Below are positions 8,745-17,330 of a stretch of DNA of 64,000 nucleotides, piece by piece. The translations under genes and the position numbers were made by a program. The notes under the pieces were generated by a model. That model was not told where the DNA came from. It saw nothing but the letters and a program-made list of their open reading frames with translations, and did not search any database. The stretch spans positions 2,108,001 to 2,172,000 of the forward strand of contig CBDCAB010000006.1 of the NCBI GenBank assembly GCA_965213735.1. Direction: 5' to 3'. Position 1 is the first letter of the stretch; each line of letters opens with the position of its first letter. This DNA comes from CALDTK01 sp965213735 (GTDB taxonomy: Bacteria > Bacteroidota > Bacteroidia > Chitinophagales > Saprospiraceae).

Positions 8745-10304
8745 ATGAACATCATCCGCCATTTGGCTGCACAGGTCCAAGCAAACCCTACCTGTATAGC
8801 TATACAAGATAAAGCTGGAGAAATAACATTTTATGAATTATGGATTCAGGTGCAGGAGTTGGCAAAGTTTTATCAGTCGAAAGGATTGAGACGAGGCGAC
8901 CGTGTTTTGGTGTTTGTACCAATGAGTATCGATTTGTACAGGAGCGTGCTAGCCATCTTATACCTTGGAGCAGTAGCTGTATTTCTCGATCAATGGTCGG
9001 GCTACAAGAGATTGCGGCAATCGATGCGGGTAGCTAATTGCCACGCTGCAGTACTCACCCGCAAGATGCGCATCCTCAGCTATGCTTTTCCAGAAGCCTG
9101 GCGGCTAAAGGTTCGTTTGCCTCCAAGCATACCTTGCTCAGGGCGGGATAAAATCCAGGAGTGGGAATGGGCGCGGGTTGATTCCTCAGATTCGGCACTT
9201 ATCACTTTTACGACCGGCAGTACAGGCACACCCAAAGCAGCTGATCGTAGTCATGGCCTCCTAGATGCTCAGCTGGCTGCCTTGCTGCCCTTGCTTCGCC
9301 CCGACCAGACGCGCATCGACCTGACGATGCTGCCCATTGTCCTCTTACTCAATTTAGCGATCGGACGGAGGAGTATTATTGGCGATATAAATTATCGTAA
9401 GCCTGCACAGTTTAAGCGGACAGAAATTCTAGAAAATTTCCTGCAAAAGGGCGGAACTTCTCTTACCGGTTCACCTTTTTATTGTACCCAACTAGCATTA
9501 GCAGCACAAGAAAGCGCTGTAGAGGGCTGCGCTCAAGTGACTGCAGTTACACTTGGTGGCTCACCAGTATTTGCACATGATGTCGAGATACTCGCAGCGG
9601 GTTTTCCCGTCGCCGAGCTCAACATAGTCTACGGTTCCACGGAAGCTGAGCCTATTAGTCACATCACTGCACAGGAGCTACTCCTGGAGCTAAGTCGGTC
9701 TAGCAAAACGTACTACCAATACGATAATGGCTTGCCAGTAGGTGCGCCCAGTCCAGAAGCTCGGGTAGCTATCCTACCCTATCGCGACAGCGCATGGCCG
9801 CAGCTCGATGCAGTAGGTTTTGGCGAAAGCTGTATGCCTGAAGAATCAATAGGCGAAATAGTAGTAAATGGTAATCATGTGCTCGAACGCTACTTTAATA
9901 ATCCCGAAGCACTACGCGCAAATAAAATTTTTGTAGACGACCAGGTGTGGCACCGTACGGGTGATGCCGGCTGCATCCGTACAGGTAGGCTATATCTCTA
10001 TGGTCGCTGCGCCCAACGAATAGTGCGTCAGGAGAAAACATTTTATCCTTTCATAGTTGCTGCACAACTTCAACAACTCCAGGGGGTAAAACAGGCAACG
10101 CTGATCGAGCTTAATGAGCACCTAATTTTGGCCTACGCTGGCACTGCTGATGCCCGAGCAGCGGTAGAGGAATGGACCCTGGCGCAAGGGCTGACCCAAG
10201 TGCAAGTTCAGCGCTTCGACCAGCTGCCCCTCGACCCGCGCCACCACGGCAAGTTGGACTACGATAAACTCGAGCAAGTGGTACGCCAGCGTCTTAACAT
10301 TTAA
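8745..10304 (+). CDS. AMP-forming acyl ligase (ANL superfamily)
   Basis: 519-residue adenylate-forming enzyme activating a carboxylic acid, most likely a fatty acid, to acyl-AMP and then a thioester or related product. The P-loop TFTTGSTGTPKAADRSH is at ~154-170, the adenine-binding motif VYGSTEAEP near 305, the hinge-region RTGDAG near 410, and the probable catalytic Lys lies in HGKLDYDKL close to the C-terminus. The start is the ATG at 8745, one base after the previous stop; the longer open frame overlaps the preceding gene. The P-loop followed by RSH resembles OleC-type and other fatty-acyl ligases, but I cannot decide among them. A perfect copy of the iterated 16-mer at 9817-9832 encodes the GFGESC insert before the GEIVV strand. 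It is the last gene of the tight operon. Confidence 0.88.
   Translation: MNIIRHLAAQVQANPTCIAIQDKAGEITFYELWIQVQELAKFYQSKGLRRGDRVLVFVPMSIDLYRSVLAILYLGAVAVFLDQWSGYKRLRQSMRVANCHAAVLTRKMRILSYAFPEAWRLKVRLPPSIPCSGRDKIQEWEWARVDSSDSALITFTTGSTGTPKAADRSHGLLDAQLAALLPLLRPDQTRIDLTMLPIVLLLNLAIGRRSIIGDINYRKPAQFKRTEILENFLQKGGTSLTGSPFYCTQLALAAQESAVEGCAQVTAVTLGGSPVFAHDVEILAAGFPVAELNIVYGSTEAEPISHITAQELLLELSRSSKTYYQYDNGLPVGAPSPEARVAILPYRDSAWPQLDAVGFGESCMPEESIGEIVVNGNHVLERYFNNPEALRANKIFVDDQVWHRTGDAGCIRTGRLYLYGRCAQRIVRQEKTFYPFIVAAQLQQLQGVKQATLIELNEHLILAYAGTADARAAVEEWTLAQGLTQVQVQRFDQLPLDPRHHGKLDYDKLEQVVRQRLNI
9817..9832 (+). repeat. Iterated 16-mer, perfect copy
   Basis: GTTTTGGCGAAAGCTG, read in frame as FGESC within a loop of the acyl ligase. 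Confidence 0.8.
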
Positions 10305-10337
10305 AGCGGTCTCAGGCGCGGTTTTTGTGTAATTTTA

Positions 10338-11963
10338 ATGCTCGCTTACCACCAGCCTATGTCCATCGCTACAACTGCTATCGCCTCTGGTCTGACGCCC
10401 TATACCGGCACTTTCGGTCGAGCAGAAGCATGGCACCTCCTGCGCCGCACCACCTTCGGGGTTGACCTCGACGCTGTAGTCGATGCTGCCGGAAGCGGTC
10501 TCGAAGCTACCCTGGATCAACTGCTGAATGCAGCAGATACGTTCGGGCCACCACTCAACGCGCAAGAAGCTTTAGACCCGAACGTGCCGATTGGTGGTAC
10601 ATGGATTACGGCTCCTTATTTAGATAGTGTCGACGTCAATATTTACCGCTCGCGCTCCTTGCAATCGTGGCAACTGGAGAGCTACTATACAGGTGGTGTG
10701 GACTTGCGAGCGAAGATGTCGCTGTTTTGGCACAACCACTTCTCCTGCATCCGCAACGGCGATGCGCGCTGGTACTACCAGTACCTGCAACTCCTCAGAG
10801 ACAACGCCCTCGGAAACTTCCGCGAACTCATACGCGCCATCTGCACCAATGGGCAAATGCTCATCTTTCTCAATGGCAACTCCAACACTAAGAATAGCCC
10901 GAACGAAAACTTTGCCCGCGAACTTCTCGAGCTCTTTACCCTCGGCAAAGGTCCGCAAATAGGCTCGGGCGATTATACCAACTACACAGAAGATGACGTG
11001 CGCGCGCTGGCCAAAGCCCTCACCGGATGGCGCACCCTCAATGCTGGCTCCACCGACCCTAACAAGCAGCCAGTGTCGGAATTTTTTAGCCAACGACACG
11101 ATGAAAGCGATCAGCAACTCAGTGCTCGACTCGGAAATGCAGTCATCGTCGGCGCAGCTGAATCGGCGCACAATCAGGTGGTCGATGTGCTATTTGCACA
11201 AGCTGCCGCAGCCGACTTTATCTGTCGCAAACTCTACCGCTGGTTTGTCTACTACGACATATCCCCACAAGTGGAGCAGGATGTGATTCAGCCGCTCGCG
11301 GCATTAATGCGACAACTTGATTTTGCAGTAGCTCCAGTGCTGCGTGCACTCCTGAGCAGCGAACACTTTTTCGCTCCCGAATTTAGAGGAGCTATGATTA
11401 AGAGTCCAGTCGACCACGCGATCGACCTTACTGCGGGTTTGGGACTGGAGCTGCCTCCCGGCGTGGAAGAACGCTACGAAATTTATCGGCGGCTCAACTG
11501 GCCGTGCAACGATCAGCTCATGAAGCTGTGGGTGCCACCGAGCGTCGCAGGCTGGAAGGCCTATTACCAGGCGCCATTGTACGCCAGGTCGTGGATCAAT
11601 GCCTCCACGCTCAAGACGCGGACTGAGTTAGGCAATCGAGTCGCGGGCAGTGGCTGGACGCACGGAGATGCGCCGATCAAAACTGACTTTCTGGCATACA
11701 TCGCAGGCTTTGCAAATCCCTCCGATCCTAATGAACTAGTCGCCGAGTTTGTCGAGCGCCTGCTGCCAAAACCGCTTGCGCAGGCACAACTCGACTCACT
11801 AAAAGATGTGCTCATTCCTGGATTACCTGATTTTGAATGGACGGTGGAGTACACTGATCACCTCGCTGATCCGGCTGATGAAAACCTCGCCAACAGCGTA
11901 TCCCGCAAGGTCCGCGGCCTCGTGAAAGCTATCGTCAATAGCGCCGAAATAAACCTCTCCTAG
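10338..11963 (+). CDS. DUF1800 domain-containing protein
   Basis: 541-residue protein of the DUF1800 family, whose function is not established. Family landmarks are the N-terminal EAWHLLRRTTFG, KMSLFWHNHF (~125-135), FLNGNSNTKNSPNENFAREL and ELFTLGKG (~185-210), and DVRALAKALTGWR. The start may be the ATG at 10338 or the one at 10359. No classical signal peptide is visible. The gene lies 33 bases after the lipid cluster and one base before a DUF1501 gene, the partner it is commonly found with in Bacteroidota and Planctomycetota. The pair probably acts together in the envelope, since the partner carries a secretion signal and sorting domain. Whether it is on the same transcript as the lipid cluster is unclear; no terminator is visible between them. 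Confidence 0.88.
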   Translation: MLAYHQPMSIATTAIASGLTPYTGTFGRAEAWHLLRRTTFGVDLDAVVDAAGSGLEATLDQLLNAADTFGPPLNAQEALDPNVPIGGTWITAPYLDSVDVNIYRSRSLQSWQLESYYTGGVDLRAKMSLFWHNHFSCIRNGDARWYYQYLQLLRDNALGNFRELIRAICTNGQMLIFLNGNSNTKNSPNENFARELLELFTLGKGPQIGSGDYTNYTEDDVRALAKALTGWRTLNAGSTDPNKQPVSEFFSQRHDESDQQLSARLGNAVIVGAAESAHNQVVDVLFAQAAAADFICRKLYRWFVYYDISPQVEQDVIQPLAALMRQLDFAVAPVLRALLSSEHFFAPEFRGAMIKSPVDHAIDLTAGLGLELPPGVEERYEIYRRLNWPCNDQLMKLWVPPSVAGWKAYYQAPLYARSWINASTLKTRTELGNRVAGSGWTHGDAPIKTDFLAYIAGFANPSDPNELVAEFVERLLPKPLAQAQLDSLKDVLIPGLPDFEWTVEYTDHLADPADENLANSVSRKVRGLVKAIVNSAEINLS

Positions 11964-11964
11964 C

Positions 11965-13518
11965 ATGCATCGAAGAACGTTTCTCGCCAGCTCGGCCCTG
12001 CTACCTCTTGCGATGCACAGAGTGCCGTTCGCAACGCCTCTGAGTCCATTATTTACTGCTCTTGGCTCCGATCCGAGTGATCGTGTGCTCGTGCTCATCA
12101 ACCTCATTGGCGGCAATGATGGCTTGGCGAGCCTGGTGCCGCTCGACCAATATGATCAGCTGGCGCAGGTGCGAGCCAATATTCTCCTTCCGCAGAACAC
12201 GCTCCACACGCTCGACAGCACGCGTGGCTTGCACGCCAGTCTTACAGGCTTCAAATCGGTTTGGGACACTGGGCGTATGGGTATCGTTCAGGATGTCGGC
12301 TATCCCGATCAAAACCGCAGCCACTTCCGTTCGAGCGACATCTGGAATACTGGATCGCCAAGCAATGAGGAATGGACCACCGGCTGGCTCGGCAGGCATT
12401 TTGAGACCGTTCATCCGACTTTCCCGACTGATTATCCCAATCAGCAGCACCCAGATCCGGTAGCGATAAGTCTTGGCTATGCCGTCAGCGAGACATGCCA
12501 GGGTATTGCGGGCAATTTTGCGCTCACCGTCAACAATCCCCAATATGCCGGCGGCATTCTTGACAACAGCGGAGGTTCTACTCCTCCAGGCATCTATGGT
12601 GATGAGCTCAGCTTTATTCGCACCAGTATTGCTCAGGCCAATGCCTATGGTGATGTGGTACGCGATGCCGCCGATCGGGGCATGAATGTCGGCTCCTATC
12701 CAAGCAACAATCAACTCGCTTCACGTCTCGCAGATGTAGCCAGGCTCATCAGCGGAGGCTTGCAAACCAAGGTATATATCGTCTCGCTCGGTGGCTTTGA
12801 TACGCACGCCGATCAGGTTGTAGAGGGTGATGTCACCACCGGCGAACATGCCGCTCTGCTCCAGCAACTCGGGGATGCCGTCGCTGCCTTTCAAGCAGAT
12901 ATCAATGCACTTGGCCTGGGCGAGCGGGTGATTGGGATGACCTTTTCCGAGTTTGGACGGCGAATTCGCTCCAATGCAGCAGTAGGTACCGATCATGGCA
13001 CGGCGGCTCCAGCCTTTCTCTTCGGCGACTGTATTAATCCTGGCGTCATCGGCAACAACCCAACCATTGATATCGCCGTCGACGAACTCGAGGGCGTGCC
13101 TATGCAGTACGACTTCCGCGACCTCTACGGTAGTGTGCTAGAAGATTGGTTTGGCCTGAGTGCCAGCACCGTACGCACGCTCTTGCACAATGGCTACACC
13201 AACATCCCGGTAGTTAGGAATTGCAGTGACATATCGAGTGTTGATACCGGCATCAACGACACGAGTACTCGCTTGCTAGCTGCGCCTAGTCCTTTTACCA
13301 CTTTCGTAAAACTGCAGTTCGCTACCCACGCTACCGCTAAAGTGAGCATGAGTGCCTACGACGTGAAGGGTGGGCTGGTAGAAACCTTATTTGAGCGCAA
13401 GCTACCGGCTGGCGAACAGACGGTAACTGTCGATACGAGTACTTATCCTTCGGGAGTTATCGTGTTCCGCTTGCAAGAAGGCAGTCGGGTACGCGTCGTT
13501 CGGACAATTAAGCTCTAG
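11965..13518 (+). CDS. DUF1501 domain protein with T9SS-type C-terminal domain
   Basis: 517 residues. The N-terminus MHRRTFLASSALLPLA looks like a Tat-style leader, although the twin arginine is followed by TFLA and the strict motif is partial. The body is DUF1501: VLVLINLIGGNDGLASLVP (~33-51), LGGFDTHADQ, MTFSEFGRRIRSNA and GTDHGTAAPAFLFG are typical and resemble the sulfatase/alkaline-phosphatase fold. The last ~85 residues (PSPFTTFVKLQF to VVRTIKL) form a beta-rich T9SS sorting domain ending in a short basic tail, so the protein is predicted to be exported across the outer membrane. The start at 11965 follows the DUF1800 stop by one base, implying co-translation. The enzymatic role is unknown. 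Confidence 0.88.
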   Translation: MHRRTFLASSALLPLAMHRVPFATPLSPLFTALGSDPSDRVLVLINLIGGNDGLASLVPLDQYDQLAQVRANILLPQNTLHTLDSTRGLHASLTGFKSVWDTGRMGIVQDVGYPDQNRSHFRSSDIWNTGSPSNEEWTTGWLGRHFETVHPTFPTDYPNQQHPDPVAISLGYAVSETCQGIAGNFALTVNNPQYAGGILDNSGGSTPPGIYGDELSFIRTSIAQANAYGDVVRDAADRGMNVGSYPSNNQLASRLADVARLISGGLQTKVYIVSLGGFDTHADQVVEGDVTTGEHAALLQQLGDAVAAFQADINALGLGERVIGMTFSEFGRRIRSNAAVGTDHGTAAPAFLFGDCINPGVIGNNPTIDIAVDELEGVPMQYDFRDLYGSVLEDWFGLSASTVRTLLHNGYTNIPVVRNCSDISSVDTGINDTSTRLLAAPSPFTTFVKLQFATHATAKVSMSAYDVKGGLVETLFERKLPAGEQTVTVDTSTYPSGVIVFRLQEGSRVRVVRTIKL

Positions 13519-13565
13519 CTCGTTTGCTGTAAATCAGCTAGCTTGCGTGGAAATAGCCATACCCT

Positions 13566-13997
13566 ATGACGCGCAAAGATTTTCTAAAGAATATGGGCAT
13601 AGGTGCTGCCTTCGTGCTCACTGTCCCCTGCCTGCACAGCTGCAAAGGCGATGACAACGGCGATGAGCCCGCGCCTTTAGATGTGGACTTCCTGGTCGAT
13701 CTTAGCGATCCTGATAATGCTACCCTGCAGACACCTGGTAGTTTTCGCGTGATCGATAAGGTGGTGGTAGCACGCACCATCGACGGTGACTACGCCGCAG
13801 CATCACTGGTGTGCAGCCATGAAGCTACCGAAGCAGTGACCTACGACGAAACGGAAGATGAATGGTTTTGCACCACCCACGGCGCCCGCTTCCAACTAGC
13901 CAGTGGCGACCCAACTAACAACATCACCGACAACGACCTGCGGGTGTACAACACCTCCCTCAATTCCAGCACTAACATGCTGCGGGTCTTCAGCTAG
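13566..13997 (+). CDS. Rieske [2Fe-2S] domain protein, probable exported lipoprotein
   Basis: 143-residue small Rieske protein. The cluster ligands are Cys83/His85 in VCSHE and Cys102/His105 in FCTTHGARFQ, with the usual CxH...CxxH pattern at shorter spacing than quinol-oxidising bc1 Rieske proteins. The N-terminus TRKDFLKNMGIGAAFVLTVP is a leader ending in LHSC, a possible relaxed Bacteroidota lipobox with Cys26. It would be an electron-transfer partner at the periplasmic membrane face. It follows the DUF1501 gene by 47 bases, and its TAG stop overlaps that of the convergent barrel gene within a single CTAG (13994-13997). Confidence 0.9.
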   Translation: MTRKDFLKNMGIGAAFVLTVPCLHSCKGDDNGDEPAPLDVDFLVDLSDPDNATLQTPGSFRVIDKVVVARTIDGDYAAASLVCSHEATEAVTYDETEDEWFCTTHGARFQLASGDPTNNITDNDLRVYNTSLNSSTNMLRVFS

Positions 13998-16516
13998 AAC
14001 TCTCCGCCACCACCTTCGCGAACGTCGTTGTTGTCGATCTTCGACCTACGCTCACGCACACGATTGCCTTCGAGCTTGCCGAACTGGTAGCGGGCATTGA
14101 TGCCAAACGAGCGAAAGAGCACCGAGTACTCCGTGGTTTGCACAAAGGCTTGGCCTGTCTGCCGATCAACTCCACTCGTCGAGCCAGGAAATTCTTTCGA
14201 CCTCGCAAAAGGTTCGACAATGCGAACGCCGATGCGCCACCTATCGTCGGCCAGTTTCTTCTGTGCGCCGATACTCCAAATCGAAAACGAGGCCTGCTCT
14301 CCCTGCAGGGTTTGATTGGGTGCGCGATAAAATCCGAAGCTTTCTACCACATAATCGCGTGGTAGCTCGAGCGTGAATGACGCATTGCCTCCGTACTGCC
14401 ACACGTTACGGCTGAGGTTGGCAGTGTTGGTAGCACGACTGCCTACGAGTTGCAGCCGCTCCGCATTGATGCCGAAGCGAAGCTTAATAATCTTAGCGAC
14501 GGTTTGGCTAGCAAACAGATTTGCTCCCCAAGACTTGCTATCGCCTAAGTTGAGGTAAGTCGTCCGGGTCACGTTGTTGACCTGCTGGACAAATTCGCTA
14601 AATTCTCCATCGGTGAGTTTGTAAAACACGCTGAGATTTCCGAAGCCTTTACCTACGCGCGCATTGCCCGTGAGCTCGACTTGATCACTCACTTCAGGTG
14701 TTAGTTCTGGGTTGCCGACAGAAATTATTTGCGGGTTGCTTTCGTCGATGTAAGGGTTGATATAGCGCAGGCCGGGCCGCTGAATTCTCCGCGTGTAGGC
14801 AGCACGGAGGCTTGAGCTTTGGGAGAGTTTGTACTGCAAACTTGCGCTCGGCAACCAGTTGTCGTAGGTATTCGCAAATGGTGCCTGCCCCGGCTCGAGC
14901 CGATCGAGTGCTCCGGCTATTTTGGTGCCTTCGTATCGTACACCTGCGATGGCACTCCACGTGTCGTTAAAGGTCTGCCGTAGGGAGAGATAAGCGGCAT
15001 ATACGTTTTGGTCGTAATCAAATACGTTGCTCCGGCCTAGATCTGTGGTGTAGGTATCGGTCGAGCTTTGACGAGTTTGGTAGTGGTAGTCAGAGACAAT
15101 ATTGCGGAGTACACCCTGCGCCCCTGTTTCGAGAAATGTCTTCTCGTTGATGGGGCGCTGGTAGTCTGCTTGAAGCGTGTACTCCAGGTTGCGACCTTCG
15201 TTGAGTCCGAGTTCATCACGCTCAGGAAAGCTGCCTTCGAGCGTCTCGAGGAGCGCCTCATAGTTTTGATCGCTCACCGATCCTCCAAGTTGAAAGGCGA
15301 GATTGAGTTCGTGATCCTCCCCATCGAATTTGCGCCGGTAGTCCGTGGTCCAGTCATAGTTGAAGGCAGGTCCGCGGTTTTCCCGCTGGAGGACGTAGCG
15401 CGCAAAGATGTTTTCCTCAAAATCCTGGAATTCGCTGGTTTGGGTGAGGTCGGAGGTACGGCGGCGTCCCCGCACGCGTAGGCTAGTCGTGAAGCCGTTG
15501 AAGGCATTTAAGTCGTAAAAGGCTCCGACATTGCCGTTTAGTCCGAGCCACGAGCTATTGCCTGCTGCGTTTTGCGTAAGCGTGCTAGCTGGTGCAGCCT
15601 CCTCGCCTACCCTGCGGAAGAGGAAGGTCTCGGTGGGTCTGTTCCAGCTGAAGCGCGAGCCGAGGCCGCCATTGATGCCGAGTCTTCCTTTCGCATAATT
15701 GAGGTTGGCACCTACGTTGTTGGAGCGGGTACCGATACTGGCATCGACGCTGCCGGTGAGACCTTTGAGGCCACCGCGTTTGGTGATGATATTGATGATG
15801 CCTGCGGTGCCTTCGCCCTGGTAGCGTGCGCCGGGGCTGGTGACGACTTCCACTTTCTCGATTTCATCGGCAGGCATGGCTTGTAGGGCCTCTCCTACCG
15901 AGCCCGCAAACATGGAGGAAGGACGGCCATTGATAAGAATTTGCACTTGCGACGAGCCGCGCAACTGCACATTGCCGTCGAGATCGACAGATAATAGCGG
16001 TACTCTTCGCAGCACATCAGCACCATCGCCACCTTGATTAGCAACATCTTGACTGGCGTTGTAGACGACCTTATCGACCCGATTTTCGATGAGTTCTGCC
16101 TCACCCACTACCACAGCTTCTGCGAGCAGGGCTGCCGAAGTAGCGAGGGATGTAGCACCGAGGTCGAGGTCGGGCCGTTTTCCCGTAAGGGTAATATCTG
16201 CGAGCGTACGTGGCTGATAACCGATAAAGCTTGCATCAATGAGGTAGCTACCCATGGGCACTTCCTCGAATTTGAAGTTGCCATCAATATCCGTAACGAC
16301 TCCATCAATTTGGCGCGGCTCTGGTCCGGCAGCACGTTTGAGTAGCAGCGTTGCAAACTCGACGGGTTGGCGGGTGAGACTGTCGATGATGCGCCCAGAG
16401 ATGGTGCCAGTGATACCTGGCACGCCTTGGCCCCGTGGCATACCTGCAGGACGTTGTGCTGGAAGAACAGGAAGACTTAGCACTGCGAGCAGCCAACAGA
16501 GAAGGAGCTTGTTCAT
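13994..16516 (-). CDS. TonB-dependent-receptor-like outer-membrane beta-barrel protein
   Basis: 840 residues with a signal peptide (MNKLLLCWLLAVLSLPVLPA), then a CarboxypepD_reg-like domain (~32-110; GTISGRIIDSLTRQPVEFAT, GNFKFEEVP), a plug domain (~120-250; GADVLRRVPLLSVD, VQILINGRPSSMF, IEKVEVVTSPGARYQGEG, GIINIITKRG) and a long barrel ending in an aromatic Phe. This is the architecture of Bacteroidota OMP_b-brl_3 receptors. No TonB box is certain, and there is no SusD partner beside it, so it is unlikely to be a polysaccharide-utilisation receptor. It is convergent with the Rieske gene and divergent from the Crp-like regulator 230 bases away, which could control it (inference). The ligand is unknown. 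Confidence 0.9.
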   Translation of the reverse strand: MNKLLLCWLLAVLSLPVLPAQRPAGMPRGQGVPGITGTISGRIIDSLTRQPVEFATLLLKRAAGPEPRQIDGVVTDIDGNFKFEEVPMGSYLIDASFIGYQPRTLADITLTGKRPDLDLGATSLATSAALLAEAVVVGEAELIENRVDKVVYNASQDVANQGGDGADVLRRVPLLSVDLDGNVQLRGSSQVQILINGRPSSMFAGSVGEALQAMPADEIEKVEVVTSPGARYQGEGTAGIINIITKRGGLKGLTGSVDASIGTRSNNVGANLNYAKGRLGINGGLGSRFSWNRPTETFLFRRVGEEAAPASTLTQNAAGNSSWLGLNGNVGAFYDLNAFNGFTTSLRVRGRRRTSDLTQTSEFQDFEENIFARYVLQRENRGPAFNYDWTTDYRRKFDGEDHELNLAFQLGGSVSDQNYEALLETLEGSFPERDELGLNEGRNLEYTLQADYQRPINEKTFLETGAQGVLRNIVSDYHYQTRQSSTDTYTTDLGRSNVFDYDQNVYAAYLSLRQTFNDTWSAIAGVRYEGTKIAGALDRLEPGQAPFANTYDNWLPSASLQYKLSQSSSLRAAYTRRIQRPGLRYINPYIDESNPQIISVGNPELTPEVSDQVELTGNARVGKGFGNLSVFYKLTDGEFSEFVQQVNNVTRTTYLNLGDSKSWGANLFASQTVAKIIKLRFGINAERLQLVGSRATNTANLSRNVWQYGGNASFTLELPRDYVVESFGFYRAPNQTLQGEQASFSIWSIGAQKKLADDRWRIGVRIVEPFARSKEFPGSTSGVDRQTGQAFVQTTEYSVLFRSFGINARYQFGKLEGNRVRERRSKIDNNDVREGGGGEF

Positions 16517-16743
16517 GGGGGAGTGTGAGGTGCAAGTGAGCGCGCCTGGATGCTATGGATAATGCTTTGTTGAACAAGTGAGTTGCGTACGGCCTCTAGT
16601 AATGGGACGCTGTTTTGCTCATCGAGACGAGCATCCACTGCAAACGGTAGTGTTTACCCGTCTTGTAGCAGAAGCGGTGCAAAGCTAGAATGCCTACCTT
16701 ACTTTCACGCGAACAGCTTTTTTCCACCCCCCACGGTTGATGT

Positions 16744-17328
16744 ATGCATAGACTCATATTTCTAGATCGACTCATGGACACGATTGTCCTCAGCGAAGGC
16801 TGCCGCCGCGAGGTGGTGGAGCACCTGAGAGTTGCTGCCGTGGGTGAGGATGCTGCATTTCCCAACCAATTCGGGCAAGGGCGTAGCCTCATCCTTATGA
16901 TCAGTGGGATTGCACGCGTATTCATCCGCACGCACGATGGCAAGGATGTCACGCAGTATTTTGTCCGTGCTGAAGATTTCGTGCTGCCCAACCTCAACGA
17001 GCAGCGAGGTGAGTTGGAGCACGTGGAGGCGATTACTGAAGTTCAGTTTGTGCACATGCCCTTTGCCACGTTCGAGCGGCTGCTGATGCGCTATCCAGAA
17101 CTGACTGCTGTTTATGCGAGTTTGCTCAACAAGCAAGGCTTGCGCGACCGTGAGCGGAGCGAGCGGCAGGCGCGCTCGGAGGCTGTTGAAACGTACGCGA
17201 GTTTCTTGCAGGCTCATCCAGGTCTGGAGACGCAAGTGCCTACTGCTCACCTCGCCAGTTATCTCGGCTTGAGTACGAGTCAATTTATGCGCGCACGTCA
17301 GAAGTATCGTGATCGGGCTATTATGTAA
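16744..17328 (+). CDS. Crp/Fnr-family transcriptional regulator
   Basis: 194 residues: an N-terminal cupin/cyclic-nucleotide-binding-like domain (~20-120, with QGRSLILMISGIARVFI and DGKDVTQYFVRAEDFV) and a short C-terminal helix-turn-helix (~165-190, VPTAHLASYLGLSTSQFMRA). The cNMP phosphate-binding signature is not intact, so the ligand is unknown, as in many Bacteroidota Crp-like regulators. No Cys cluster for Fnr-type oxygen sensing is present. The start is the ATG at 16744. It is divergent from the outer-membrane barrel gene and convergent, with two bases between stops, with the membrane-protein gene. Confidence 0.88.
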   Translation: MHRLIFLDRLMDTIVLSEGCRREVVEHLRVAAVGEDAAFPNQFGQGRSLILMISGIARVFIRTHDGKDVTQYFVRAEDFVLPNLNEQRGELEHVEAITEVQFVHMPFATFERLLMRYPELTAVYASLLNKQGLRDRERSERQARSEAVETYASFLQAHPGLETQVPTAHLASYLGLSTSQFMRARQKYRDRAIM

Positions 17329-17330
17329 TT

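Noticed and set aside
10290..10337. Terminator between the acyl ligase and DUF1800 genes
   Set aside because: The GC segment before TTTTTG does not form a stem of more than about four pairs.
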